Shown: positions 11,701 to 25,800 of the stretch, piece after piece
How the letters are laid out: every line of letters begins with the position of its first letter
Position numbering within the stretch: position 1 is the stretch's first letter
NCBI GenBank assembly: GCA_030248195.1
Contig: JASAND010011394.1
Location: forward strand, 1-64,000
Source: Trissonchulus latispiculum
Lineage: Eukaryota > Nematoda > Enoplea > Enoplida > Ironidae
Reading direction: 5' to 3'
Length of the DNA: 64,000 bases
Program-made: the position numbers and the translations under genes
The notes under the pieces: model-generated
Told to the model about the DNA's origin: nothing
The model's input: only the letters and a program-made list of their open reading frames with translations
Database searches by the model: none

Positions 11701-14700
11701 AATCATTGATTTATCTTTGAGATGACCAGTTTCAGATATTATAAATGGGTTAGAGCCGTTAGAGTGATAATACACATATATTCCATCTAATTGCTTTCGG
11801 TTGGGCGGTTACTTGGCTACCGTAATCTTCACCACCCTCATAGTACATCATCACCTGTGTATAGGAATTCTCACTCATGCATTCGACACTCCGAGGATAG
11901 AGATTGGGGGTTTTAGGAAGGTAGTTTATGTTGTAGGTTTTAGATTGTATAAGGTAGCTTAAACTTAGGGCAAAACATCTTCCATGTCTAGAGACTGGAT
12001 TACGTATGAGGTTACAACAATTCAATGCCTATCACGGTTAGTGCTGTCACCGAGAAAAACTAGCAAAATGAACCACATGAATGTTGAATGAATTGGTTTT
12101 TTCTTAACGCCAGGGATGGAAACTGGGTCATGGGTCACTGGGTCATGGGTCGTTTGGGTCGCCATTTCTGCTTGGGTCACTGGGTCTTGGGTCAGGCATT
12201 TTGCGAACCGGTTGGGTCAGTGTGGGTCTGGGTCAAGCTTCCTGTGGGTCACTTTGGGTCTGGGTCAGCAATTTTTATTGGGCCATTTTGGGTCTGGGCC
12301 ACAGGGTCTTACCAAATTTTAAATTCGAAGATCTGGCATTGTTCCAATTATGCGTAAACCTGTCGCGGCTAAAAAATTTTTCGCGCCTCCGGCGCGAATT
12401 TTAAATTGAATTTAGTATTGTTTTTCTGGAATCAATAGTTAGCTGTGACTTGTCCGACCATTATGTTTGCGTCGGTTCGCGTAATAAAAGCCATGTAGAA
12501 TTGTACTCTTCCATCGACAATTTTAAATATTTTGCAATATCAGCCAATCAGGTCTTCCAAGTAAAATAACTATTATTGAAAAATAATCAAAATGACAAGA
12601 TTGAGGAGCTCCGAACCTACAACCTGCTTCAGAAAAATTTTTGCTGCATTCTGACTAATTATTTACCGACTACTATTTGCCAATTATTTACAAATTTACA
12701 TTGTATTGGCCCATACAGTGTCTCCGTGTCACAGTTTCAAAAACACTTCACTAAAGGATAACGTAAAGTCAGTTTATTTCGAGTTATTTTATTGGGTCAT
12801 TTGGGTCTGGGTCACGATAATTCTTGGATCAGCTGGGTCTGGGTCACGAAAACGATTGGGTCAGTTGGGTCTGGGTCACGGATTTTTCAAATTTCATGGG
12901 TCGCCTTGGGTCTGGGTCAAATTTTCTTTTGGGTCAAGTGGGTCATGGGTCAGAAATAATGACCCAGTTTCCATCCCTGCTTAACGCTTTAGATGTTATC
13001 TGTGTCTTCTGCTTAAGCTTGAGCTTTAATGCTTTAATTTAAATATCAAATTATAAAAACCTTATTATACTTAAAACTATGTATTAAATTTGGATTCATG
13101 CCTTCTTTAATACTTCATCCTTAGCTTAAACTCTTAATTATGAAAACTTAAAAACTAAATCCAATTTTTTATGAAACGTTTTATCTTTTTGAATGTATTC
13201 TTTCACAAATTGTTCAAGTTTATTCCACAGTTCTGTATACTAAACCTTGCCAAGTATCTAATAGCAAATTAACAATGCATCACCTAGCCTACTGTCACTT
13301 TGATTTGCAATGAATGCGTAAACTGTTCAGTTGAAGCCAACATAAACCTAATAAGAAAAGTAGCTAATACAAATCTGTATCTCTCGTTTCCTGAAATAAC
13401 AGGAAAGGGGGGGGGAACGGTCAATGCTTTTCCCTGTGATAGCTAGGTCTTGGCTTACAGTTGTCCCCTCTGAGCTTCTTAGGTAAGCATCTTTGAATTG
13501 GATGGGAAAGGTACAGGTGAACATTTTCCCCTTTCACTGTTATTGACAACCCTTTCTTCAATATGAAAGACGTTCAGTTGAAATTCTCCTCTCTGTGCAT
13601 TGAGATTGGCTTTTACTCCAATATAGGTATATATTTATAGGGGTAACGGGCTTCTGCCTATGTAGGTAGGTCTCTTTTCATTGCCTGAGTTAAGCTTACC
13701 TTGAACCCTTCGTTGAGACGCCTTTGGCCTTGGTTATCTACCTATACCTACCTACTGAGGAATCCACCCACTGAATGCGAGCAAACCTCTTTATGATAAA
13801 TTAGCTTAGTTTAAGTGGTTTGGCGTAGAAAGACGTATCGAATGTGAGTTAGTAAGTTAACAAACTTAACCCCCGAGATTGTATTTAAGGGGGAGGTCAC
13901 TTTGGTCAAAAATCGATAGTCACGGATTTCGCTCATTTTCACACATAATATGCCCCCATATGTTCTCAAAAATAATTTAGAATATTAGCGTTCGAAATCA
14001 AACTGTGATAGAGTTACTCGGGTTCAAAGCCGGAAAATTTGAAAATTCCGGTGATGAGCCCTGCAAGGTCAGGTGGAGAATAAAGGCGGCCGAAAACAGG
14101 GTTAACCGATACACCAAATTAAAGCCTTTACTAAGGTAATATTTAAGTGCAGACGTGGCTCAAGGCCAGCTATCCAGGTGTTCATAATGCATGCTTGAGT
14201 GCTGCACTGACCTAACCTTGTAGGACTGCCCAGTATAACTTTGAGTCGTTTTATCTTGCACAGACAACATTTTAGACCCATGGTTGTATGAGAAAAGTTG
14301 CTCCTCGTTCCATTAGCTATCGATTGATACCCATTTTGTCGATATTTGAAAAAATTTTAAAATTTCACCTATAAAGATCAAAGGTGCCGCCACAGCAGCA
14401 TGTTCCATATTGACGAATTCTTGTTGGCCACATTATGTGACAGACATAGACATATTAATTAATTTGCCAAGTTTGGTGATTTTTACCGCATAATGAGTGA
14501 GAAATTATCAAAAGAATGTGAAAATTATGAAAAATGGCCATTTTTAGCAAAATTTGCTGTTCTTGTGGCAAGTTTTCTGAGCTTACTATAGATGATAGAA
14601 ACATGCTAGAATCACGATAGAAACGGTTGGGTTGAAATTTCAGTGTATAATGCTCTGCATTCGTTCGACTCCAAAAGAGCTCCAAAAATATGTCCAAAAT

Positions 14701-17102
14701 AACATAGAGTCAGAGCAGAGCCAAGGGCCAAAGGACCGGCCCAAGTTTAAGGTTTAAGGTTTAAGCTTTGCAACAAAACTTTGAGACTGTCCAATTCTAG
14801 TAGATTATTGCTATGTTATCACTACTGTTTACTATAGTCTGCACTGCATAATTAAAGTTTGCGTTTGTAATCTAGAAAATCAAAATTCATCCACGATTAT
14901 AGTTGATTTTAAACTTTTCGATAGCGCGTTCAGAAAGCCTGCACACAAAATAAAATAGTTATGTGATGCTTTCACTAAATTGGAAAGTGGGGGGTATCTA
15001 GCAGGTTCACTAGTGTTGGGATTGGCCGAAAATTTCCATGGTTGGCTTGGCTTCGCTTGGCCGGAGTTTGAAGTTGGCCGGCCAATTGGCCGTTGGCCGT
15101 TGGACGGCCATTGGCCGTTGGCGGGCCAACGGCCAATGGCCAACGGCCAATTGGCTGGCCGTTGGCCGTTGGCCGATGGCCGGCCAATGGCCGTTGGCCG
15201 GCCAACAGCCAATGGCCAACGGCCAACTGGTTGGCCGTTGGCCGCTCGTTGGCCGTTGGCTGTTTCTTGGCTGTAAGCTATTGGCCATGCTTTTGCTATT
15301 TATGAACGTTGGCGAGCTGCAATTTACTATTTTTATTCGTCTACCGTGCTTAATTAGGCGTCAACTTAATTAAATTTTATTTCAATAGTACAATTTACAA
15401 TTTACAATATTTGTAAAACAGTTTTTCCAAACATTTAGCTCCAACTCGCGATAACTCTGTTTTAATTTTGCTGGAGGACCGCATTAAAGTGATGAGACGT
15501 TCACCGCCAGACAAATTCAGAAACTGCGTTGTTAACACACTTAAAATTTGCATGCAATTAGCAAATTTAATTGTAAAATAACTCTAATAACGATAAAAAT
15601 TGTCAACATCTAAGCGAAAATCTGTAGTACTGTATCTAATGTAACGTTATACAGTAACATGTTTACGATATAATGCAGCAAAATTAAATTTTTCAACACA
15701 GTTAACGCACAAGATCAGTAAATTTGAGTTTGGCCAGCACTCGGCCATTGGCCAGCCAACGGCCAACGGCCAGCCAGTTGGCCGTTGGCCATTGGCCGTT
15801 GGCCGGCCAACGGCCATTGGCCGGCCATCGGCCAACGGCCAACGGCCAGCCAATTGGCCGTTGGCCATTGGCCGTTGGCCGGCCAACGGCCAATGGCCGG
15901 CCAAGCCAACTGGCCGAGATTTTCTCGGCCAACGGCCATTGGCTTGGCCGGCCAATGGCCGGCCATTGGCCAGCCATTGGCCGCACCGGCCAATGCACAA
16001 CACTAGGTTCAACAACTAGATTTTAAACTAACCTCATTTTTCAGCTTGCTGGGAATGTCAAAGTTATGAAGGCAAAAACGGCTGAAATATACTGTTTATT
16101 AGACTTCGTATGCTACGCAACTGGTTTACTGGATTTGCCCGCTTTTTTCGATCAGAAAACTTTGGAAGTTTCAGTAGTCATCTATATTTGCTCTTCACTT
16201 TTGAGTTCTGACAAAAAGCAGTTAACACAGAGTGCGGCCCCTTCATTCATTTTTCAGCCGTCATAAAACTTCTGAAGCTTCATCGGCACCTGTTAACTTG
16301 GTATCTTGCCGACAGGCCAAAGCCTCTGTCATATCTTTAAAATTTATAAATTTACAAATCTTAAATTTAAATTAGTTTGGAATTTGTGAATTTTCAATTT
16401 TTCCATTTCATTAAATTTTTAAATTTTAAATTTAAATCATATCAGCATGTAAGTCATTTCTCCTTTAGTTACTTCAATATGATTGGAGTAGTGCCTATAG
16501 GTATTATTCTTTAGTAAGCTGACAACAATTAAGTACAAATTGATTCATTTAATTATGGGTATTGGAAATTGTTTCTCGTCAGACCGGCCTAGAATCTTTG
16601 CTTTTCTTCGAGATAACTTATTAGTTAGATGTGGTCCTATATTTTGAAAGACTAAACGGATTGGACTAAAATCCGTCTAATCTGCACTATCCAACATTAA
16701 AGAAACAGCAAAAAAGTTTTAATCAGACTGATACTTAAACCTTCTAATCTGACTATTTTAATTTCTAAATAAACAGGAACTAAATAAATCTAGTGAAGTC
16801 AGAAGGCAAAGATTTTGTCATCTGCACATTGGTATACTGACCTGGTCGTAAGCCATCGTATCCGTAGTCCTATAAGTATGACTATACGTTAACTTTCGCA
16901 CTGTTGGGAGGTTGTGAACTGCTTTTGGTTAAAAGCTTCACAAACCTTTACCTGACTGCAAGTCAAATCACCAAACAAACGAGAACCTAACGAACCGATT
17001 TCAGGGTCATAAAAAAGTCTTAAAGACATTACAAATCTTGCTTGGAATATTTTTGCAAAATTTAGCAAAATAATTTTGGATATAATGATAATAATAATAA
17101 TA

Positions 17103-17194
<92 letters not shown>

Positions 17195-19764
17195 TATAAT
17201 TGCTTTTAATCCTCAATTTTATCTCACCATTTACCACAGTTATTTTCTGTTGTCTCCTCTGAAATTTCTAGCACTTTTTCACAACTACCAACACTTTGAG
17301 AAGAATCTCCTGAGAATTGTGTGATTTTTTGTTGGGGAGCGGAAAGGTTAACTCCCTAACCTAAGGCTGCGTGCTGTACATAGGTGCATTTCAACAGTTA
17401 TTTATGACATACTATCTGAACTCGTATTTATGACACAACTATATCTGAATTCTTCATACTGTTCCAGATTCAGAAGCTTATAAGTGTTAGTCATCTAATT
17501 ATATTGCTAGGACGTAATTAAACAAAACGTCATTATCGACTCGGCGCATTAAAGACTGAAGTAAGAAAGTTCCCCAGTTAATTTAATGCCCTGCTTTCTT
17601 CACTTCCGCTCCTTAGCTCATAGGAATAAAAGAACGCTATTTTATTGCGCAAATGTAGCCAGGTAGGCAGTACCTATGTTCGTTTTTTATTTCTTGTTTC
17701 AGATGTCAAATTATTGGACGACATTTATCGACTGGATAACAACGCTGTTCCGCCCGTACTTAAGCTAGAGATTACATCAAAGTAAGTTACTCCCAATTTT
17801 GAAGCTTTATTGCAGCCAGGTGTCTCATTGTGACTAACTTTTTTCCTGCAAAAGGTTGTAGGGAACAAATGTTGTTTATTGCACTTCCTACTAGCTTTAA
17901 GTCCAACTTTGCCATTCATTTTCTGCCTCTAATTGAAACAATCTGATATCTTGTCTTTGTGACAAATTTTCGAATGAAACTTTGAACTGGTGAAATAAAA
18001 TTGTAATAAAATAAATAAAATATAATCAAAATAAAATTGTTCGGTTGTTAATTTTCTTACTCTAAAATTCTGTGTAAAGGTTTTCTCCCTCTAAGATCTG
18101 TCAGCCGGTAAAATCAGCGTTTATCCTTCGCCATAGCATTAAGAGGTTATTGAGTCAATTTTAAACCACACCACTCATTTAAAGGTCAGTCTATGCAGTT
18201 CTTAAAACAGAACTCAAAGGTTAAAAATTAAAAGTAACTTTGGTAAAGTAATTAAGCGAGCAAGCAGCCAATCAAATTCTGCCTTGTCCAGAACCTCAGT
18301 AAACAAGTAAACATATGGTTAGCAACAACTTCCGGCAGAGATCACGGGTTGAAGCTTAACTGACTCAACGGGTTGAAAGCACCAGAAACAGTAAAACCGA
18401 AAGTGCATTATTGCAGCTCTTTACCACAAGACTAATCCACTGGGTGCTTACTCTTCCTATATTTTTGCGTAATGGTGCTCGGCTCGGACAATAATATTTG
18501 TCCGTTTGTAAGGGAGAGGAGTAAAAACTTTATGCGTGTCAGCGGGCATCATCTTTAAGAATTGTGTCAAGAGGATTCCCGGGAGGGAGGTGCCATGTTG
18601 TCAGTAAGCCGGTGAGTTAACCTCACATCCTCGGAGTACGTCCAATTGTCCGTGCCATTTGATGGCGTACTGGTCGTGTCTGACACAGTAAATCGGTCGC
18701 ACAAGCCATGAAGGATCAGTGACGCACATCCCCGTAGACCTTTTTTCCTTTTGGGTCATTTGCTGTGACTGCTGCATTTATGTATCAATTTTTGGCAATG
18801 AGCAAAAACAAGGCACAACGATGAATCTAAATTTCAGCTTACATAGTAGATTAAAATTTCCCTTTTCTGCCAAGTTGTTAGATTCTGCTTCGTGTTAATG
18901 CGAAAAGGTAGTATTAACGAAAAACCATTAACGCCAGAATTTCCCCTACGGATTGCCGGTTGTTTTTATCCTAATTTAATTTTCCTATTTCCCCAGCCTA
19001 ATCTTTGGAAAAAATGTTTATTTTCCACCCCATCTTCCTTTCATTTTAGATCTGGTTCAGGTAAAGCTGAGCCATTTTTATGGCTTTGAGTTCCCCGAAC
19101 CCGCTGGGGAGTTCAAATGTAGACTCTTTGGCCGGGACGTTAAACAAATTTATTGGAACTTTAACCATTCCATCCCCCCCATTCTGTACTATGGAAGCTT
19201 CTATATTAGATTAATCTTGACTATGCCGGCCGGTTTTGCCTCCGATTTTTACCGCATAACTCCTGGAGATTCCACCCTGACTTCTGATTAAGTTAGATGA
19301 GCTGCCGTGGTCACCTTATAATAGACCTATGTAGTGATCTTTAAGATTTAGAATTTTTCGGGTCTCAGGTTCTGAAGTGACACTTTCATTTTGTATTACC
19401 GCATTGTGGGCTTTGATCGAAGTCAAATCTGTACTGGAGCTAGAGTAGAGTATAAATTAATTTCTTTAACCAACAACAGTACAGCTTAGGTGGGCTAACC
19501 CTTTAACCTCTTTTTGAGGGTTGAAATTAATTTGTCCTATTTCGCCCTCTGTAATCTTAAGTTTCGGGAAAACTACATTTAACTTATAGATAATAGATTT
19601 AATAATAGTTTGTTAAATGAAATTAGATTATGGACTTATGTGACTTTATTAATTAATGTTACATTACGCCTTAAAAGCTTTGTTCAACATATTTTGCCAC
19701 TTTCTAGCAGACTATATCAAAAGGAAATAAAGTTTCAGACTGAACTGTAGAGACCAAAGGGTAT

Positions 19765-19803
<39 letters not shown>

Positions 19804-22800
19804 GTAACACAGTTATCAGGAAGTTAATTCCATTAATCTATCGGACATTTTTAGAGGCAAGCCTTTCATCCGCTTTTAGATTAAATCAAAAAGAGTACAC
19901 ATTAAAACTCAGCAAAGATCTCATAACAGGCTTGCAGACTAGAGATGAGCATTTCGGCCCGTCGGCCCGGGCCGGGCCAAGCAAGGTTTCGGAGCGGGCC
20001 GGGCCGGGCCGGGCCGAGAAATTTTTTAACCGCGGGCCGAAGCGGGACGGATCGACCCTCCAAAATGTTGTGAAATCACTAAAATTAGCTAAATATTTAC
20101 GCATTCTGGTTAATTTACAGCACAATTTAACATTTCGTAGTATATTTTGGCGTTTCCACCATGCATTAAAGCCTTTGAAATAAAATTGTTAGTAAGATTT
20201 TGGAAATTTTCTTTTGGCGGGCCGGGCCGGGCCGAATTTTGTTAGCTTGCGGGCCGGGCCGGCCTGAAAAATTTTGCCAACGGGCCGGGCCGGGCCGAGT
20301 ACGGTTTTACAGCGGGCCGGACCGGGCCGAGCCGAAAAAAATCCGGGCCGTGCTCATCTCTATTGCAGACATCTTAAACGATTCAGTTTTTGTTGTATAC
20401 ATTTTGCATTAGTTTCATGCGAAAGTTCAACAATGGTTCCAGCAAAGCCCTGGCTATTTTCTTGTAGGTACTATATCAAGAGACCATCGAGTTGTCATTA
20501 GTTCCTAGATTAAACTTCCAAATTCTTTAGTCTTTGTAAATGTCCAACTCACGTTCTTCCAAAATCTCCAGCTACATAATGTAACACCTGCACAAGTAGG
20601 GTTCTGTTGCTGTAGCTTTGGTCCTATTAAAGATTAAACGGATTAGATTAACAGTGGTCGGCCTTAAAGAAGCTGCAACTCGGATTGAACATACCTTAAA
20701 GGTTTTAAAGAGTAATTAGTTCATGAGATTAAATTTAATCCCACTGTTTAGCTCATCAATGATTAACTTTTCAATATAATCCAGATTCTTTAATCTCACT
20801 TCGGACACGAAACCAGTGAGTCAATTTTGACACCATCAGCTTAATCACTCTTCCCTTTTATTCTTCCTAATGACTTTTCAGCTAAGTTGTTAAAGCTACG
20901 AGCGGGTTAAGCGATTAACCGGATTAAGTTGGCACATTTAATAGCTATTTCTTTATTGCTAGGAGAAATAAATTAACTCGTTTAATACTCCGTTGATTAA
21001 AATTAGTGTGAATAGAAGCTTTAATTAGCAACTAGTTCAGCATTGAATTACAATTTTTATCAGGTATGATTTGTTTAATCCGTTTAATCCGACCATATTA
21101 ATCTTTAAAGAAAAAAGGCCTCCTGAATGCTTTCGGTAGTTTTCAGTTCAGAATTTGTTTCTATTTCAGACTTTCCCCGACTGTAATCTCAGATGCCCTA
21201 GCGATCATTCAAACCGGCGCTCGTCTGGCACACAAAGAAGGACTCATTAATCAGGTAATTGCCTAATTTCATCAAGTGCCTTCCCTTCCCAGTTTCTCAT
21301 TTCCTTCTTTTCCCTTCTGTTTTCCTCTTTCTATCTTTCCCTCTCTCCATAGGAGGATGAAAGTAAAAGCACAGTTTTAGCTCGTCTTTTTGGCCTCATT
21401 CCTCGACCAGTGTTTCTTGGTTAGCAATGCTACCTTTGCCTACTTCAGAATGTGAAAGGTTGAAATCAGGATTGAAAGATGCGAAGAAAAGTGTTCAGGG
21501 CGGGGATAGAACTGCCGACCTAGCTAGCTTTCTCTGTATAATGTTGAGCGGATGCTCCAACGCTGAGAGCCCTCTTGTTTAAGTTTGACTTTGAGTCATC
21601 TGGTGGTGATATTAATTCCCTGTTACTTACTGCTAATTCTGTATATATCTTTATGTGACGGTTCTGAAAAGCGAGCTCTGCGCAAAACCAGTTATTTTTC
21701 TAAGCTAAATATTTAGCTTCTGGAATAAGAAAGTTAACAGTTCATCTTAAGCTGCAGCGAATGTGAAGAAGCTAACTTTCGTTGATATCGAATCCACCCA
21801 TTAAACTATAGAGCAATATATACAACGAGCAATTAGCCGTTTTCGATAATTAAAATCAGGAGAAACCTTTGTATAACCCTGTGCAAGTCTGATTCAATTA
21901 AGGCTATGAATCCCTGGGGCCGATGTTATCAACGTCCAAAACTGGGTTAAGTTTCTAACCCGGGTTTACTTGGCTATCTTCAACACATGAACTTAACCCG
22001 GGTTTGGGCGTTGATAAACATCGACCCTGATCGAAGAAATCTCAGGTCCTTGGCAAAATAATTAAAGTAAAAATTAAATTAAGTAAAATTAACCGATAAA
22101 GGAATTTGAAACATTTTACCAAAGAAATAACGGCGAAAACTTTGAACTTGATTCCTGCTATGTGTATGTTTTAGCACTAAGCACTTGCGATGAGTTGCCC
22201 AAGGCCGGTCCGCAAAATGCGTGTGCCTGTCTGCAAAAATTCCCATTAAAGTGCCGGTTGATCTTATATCCATTACCGTGGTAGCAGGTACCGCTTTAAC
22301 TCTGCGACCCTCTCCCTACCCCACCTCAATAAATCTTTATAACAATAAGCATGATCCTATGAAATTTCTAATGTTTTAATTCTATATTTCAAATTTCATT
22401 TCTAAAATGGACGTTCTCATCCTTTCGTTCTCAGCTTCTGAAAAATATGTTTTATTATAAAATATTATAAAATACTCCCTTTGTTGGCTTCTCAGTACAT
22501 ATTAGAAATCTTAGCTTCTTCCATTGAACAAAAGAATCATACATATTTTCCTGCTACCTACTTCAGCCTTGTTTATACTACAAAGCTAGGTAATTTCAGA
22601 GCTCACGTAAAGTCTCATAATCGTTTCTAAGACTGTTCGACACCAATTTTGAGGTTTTTGATCCAAACCGCGGCCTAAATTTGAGCTCCGGTCCTTCTGG
22701 TGGGACCTATTTTTAGCCTCTAATTTTAGAGAAGCATTAACTATCATTATTGTTAACACCAAGGCTGAGCCTCGGATAATAAGGTTGTCCCCCTCCTCCT

Positions 22801-25800
22801 CCTCCCCGTTGGAATAAAGATATCTCATCCTTTTTTCACCGAAAAAAGTCACAACATTATCTTTCACCATGAATTTCTGGACACTACCAAGGAAAAAATT
22901 CCTCAGAATACATCACTCTCTTTAATTATTCAGAACCTTTTGGCTTGTCTATCCACCAACCGAGGGTCCTTTGCGTGTTTCATAACTCTAACGTGACGTT
23001 TCATCAGCCCCTTGCTGTTTTTCTGCCCCTATTCCATGTTCCTATCCCCTCTCCCTTCATGGCTCAATGTGTCTGTCAAACTAGGACTTATAAACTCCCT
23101 CAAGTGTAGTGTGATACACTCTTATTCTTCATATTAAGTGAAGATTCCTAAATTGAGGCCTAATTGGTGTCACTGTCACAATGTGCAGCAATTGCGCTTG
23201 TCGGTTGCGTTCCAGCCCTTTTTACCTCATTTTTGGGCCAGTGGGTGGGGGTCGTGGCCATGGACTCTCTCCTGTTTCGGACTAAGTATTTGGCTTAGTG
23301 ACTGTATGGCAGGCGTGTTTCATTATTTCTTTATGACTAATGCATTGCATCCTTTACGGATCCACCTGTTTGTATATGCTTGAGTTTATTTTATTATGTT
23401 GTTCTAATCCCTTTTCACAGTCTTCAGAACTGCAATAGCTTAAGCTAATGATCCCTCTAGACCTTTATTCCACAAAATTGATAAATTCACAGGTCTCGCC
23501 AACCACCGAAACTATGAGACACAAAAAACTTATTTCAGGTGATGATGAAAGCATAAAGCACTCGATTAATGCACCTACGCTTTGCCGATTGAGTCACTGA
23601 GGGCCAATCGAACAAAGTTTGAAGCCACAGTTGCGAAAATTCCATGTCACTATATTTTTTGCAAGAATTGAAGTTCCAGGTTGAAATCATTAAGAGACAA
23701 CTGAGTGCTAACTAATAGCAATATCTAAGTAATACGAACGTGGATTAAAACTATGGTATATGATTTTTTATTTTTTCTAATAGTTACCTAGGATAATTTT
23801 CATTTCAGTGCCTATTTGGGCCTGCTAAATTAATTGCGTCATCATTCGTTCTTGCGCTTCCGCAGCGGCCAGATTAATTTCTCTATCACAACAAAATCTA
23901 CCAAACATCTTTCTGTCAGCTGTTTTTCTGTTAAGTGATAAACTAATTAATTATTGCAAATTAATTTGTCCTTGCTTCAGGTTGACTCAAAGCGTCAGGA
24001 AAAGTACTATTCGTCTTGGCTGGAGCAATGCATCAAGCAGAGTCTGGTCTATAAGGACGATTTTCATCGATGCTTATTTGTGCTGCGAAAGATGGACGGA
24101 CTACGCAAGTCGATTCAAAGTTTCAAGGGAAAACCTAACATGCCAAAAGAGCTGAGCAACCTAGGCAACATTGAGGACAGCCAAAACAAGGACAAAGAGC
24201 CGGCGGCCCATTCGGGCGCCGAGAAAGTGGAAGTCCTCAAAAATACGCTCTCAGAAAACCTGGACAAACCGAATCTGGAATCCTTCACCGTTCCTTTCCA
24301 CCTGCCCTGGAAGGATAGCAAGGAACAGATCAATTATCTGGAAAAATTTGCACCTCACGTCACCTATAAACTGAAACAGTTGATTGACAGCGGGTTCGGC
24401 TCGGAACGTCAGCCTTCCCCGGCCAACTGGAAAAATCGCACCGCAGAACAGGCGATCCTTCATGCCGACTACGCGATTCGCCATCGGTCGACGAATCTGG
24501 TCGGCCAGAAGGATCTGCTGAAAAAGATCGGAGATCTGGCGAAATCCGTTCAGAAACGGAAACCGGTCAGTACGGTGGCGATTGTCGGAGAAGAGGGGTC
24601 GGGAAAGACGGCCTTCCTCTGCGAAATCGCTCACCAACTGGCCTCCTGGCTCGGCTCAGACCCGGTGACAATTCTTCGATTTATTGGGGTCGGACCGCAG
24701 ACCTATATGACCCACGAACTCCTGGGGAGTATGTGCCAACAGATTTCACTTTGCTATGACATTTCAACGGACGATCTGATGCAGGATCTAATCGACGGGG
24801 ATCGATTGTGCCAACGATTTCTGTCGATTCTGGGCGAGGTCGGCGCTGAGCAGAAGAAAAAGGGAAGCAACAAACCGCCCCTGGTGTTGCTGATTGATGA
24901 TCTGGATTTGCTCAAAACCGGTTACAATCTCCGCTCTGATCTAGCCTGGATCCCCCAGATCTGTCCGCTGAACTGTCTGATCATCTTTACGGTGTCAAAA
25001 TCCGCCAATCTCGACAACCTGCCCGTTCGAGGGGGGCTGGACCCCAAATTCATCCTAGAACTGGGCCAGCTGCCGGAAAAGCTGCTGGTCCAGATTGCCA
25101 AAGACTCGATTACGGCGGCTCAGCGGACGATCACCGCTGAACAGAGCGCCGTAATCGCCAACTGCCTGCGGGCAACTCCCCAGCCGATGCTGAGTAGCTA
25201 CCTTTCCTCCAGTGCCGTCGAATGGACTTCTTATACGGCCCCTAACGGGACCGGGATCCCCAGCGGCCTGCAGGGTTTTGTAGAATACGTGCTACAGAAC
25301 CTGGAACAAACTTACGGACAGCCAGTGATTGCTTACCTGTGCAGTTGCATCGAATGCGCTCTCTATGGACTGACGGAAGCGGAACTACTCGATTTGCTGA
25401 GCGGGAATCGAGAACTGATGAGCTCCCAAGGAGCCAAAGGGGACGCTCGGGTGCAGCGATTCCCCTCCATTACTTGGCTGAAGATTAAGCATAGTCTCAG
25501 TAAGAATGAATTAATGGTAGAATAATAGAATAGTGTAAGGGTGTGATGCCAATTTGAAACTCATGCGAATATGAACAGGAATCAGAAAATGAAATTGCAA
25601 ACTGGTATATACTTGAAACTAGTTGCGGAAATATCAACCCTTTTGGGGCCTACTTGTTGAATAATAACTAGACTGGCACCGCCTCTGTTGGGAGTGATTG
25701 TAGTTTACTAATTTGAAAATATTTTCCTCATCCCCAGATAGACAACTTAAATATCTAAATATTTAATGCGTTTTTGATTTTTCTAAAAGAATAAAATAGC

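Larger units (their letters stand above)
10966..17702. other. NWD2-like intron (6.7 kb)
   Basis: Filled mainly by transposon copies at 11090, 12111, 13889 and 15011, a tRNA-like piece at 11577 and the AAT repeat at 17085. The sequence at 13620-13760 has inverted TAGGTAGGT/ACCTACCTA blocks. No coding sequence recognised. Confidence 0.7.
17782..21169. other. NWD2-like intron (3.4 kb)
   Basis: Contains an unassigned moderately GC-rich block at about 18570-18750, the TTTA repeat and the hAT element at 19940. No coding exon is supported. Confidence 0.65.
21255..23980. other. NWD2-like intron (2.7 kb)
   Basis: Contains the small MITE at 21917, the LINE tail at 23165 and a diverged SINE at 23530. 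A 94-codon minus-strand ORF at 22586-22870 has no recognisable features. Confidence 0.65.

Noticed and set aside
12088..13042. Val-Trp-Gly-Ser-rich ORFs
   Set aside because: They are frames of the GGGTC array inside the hAT element.
14975..16026. Many overlapping ORFs of 70-122 codons rich in W, P, A, G
   Set aside because: They are translations of the TTGGCCG-type array in every frame; the repeat explains them.
17007..17237. Minus-strand ORF with a long leucine run
   Set aside because: It is the AAT microsatellite read in one frame.
22586..22870. 94-codon minus-strand ORF in an intron
   Set aside because: No domain, no codon-like composition, and no splice context or repeat relation to support it.
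24115..24637. Minus-strand ORFs opposite the NACHT exon
   Set aside because: Shadow frames of the well-supported plus-strand coding exon.
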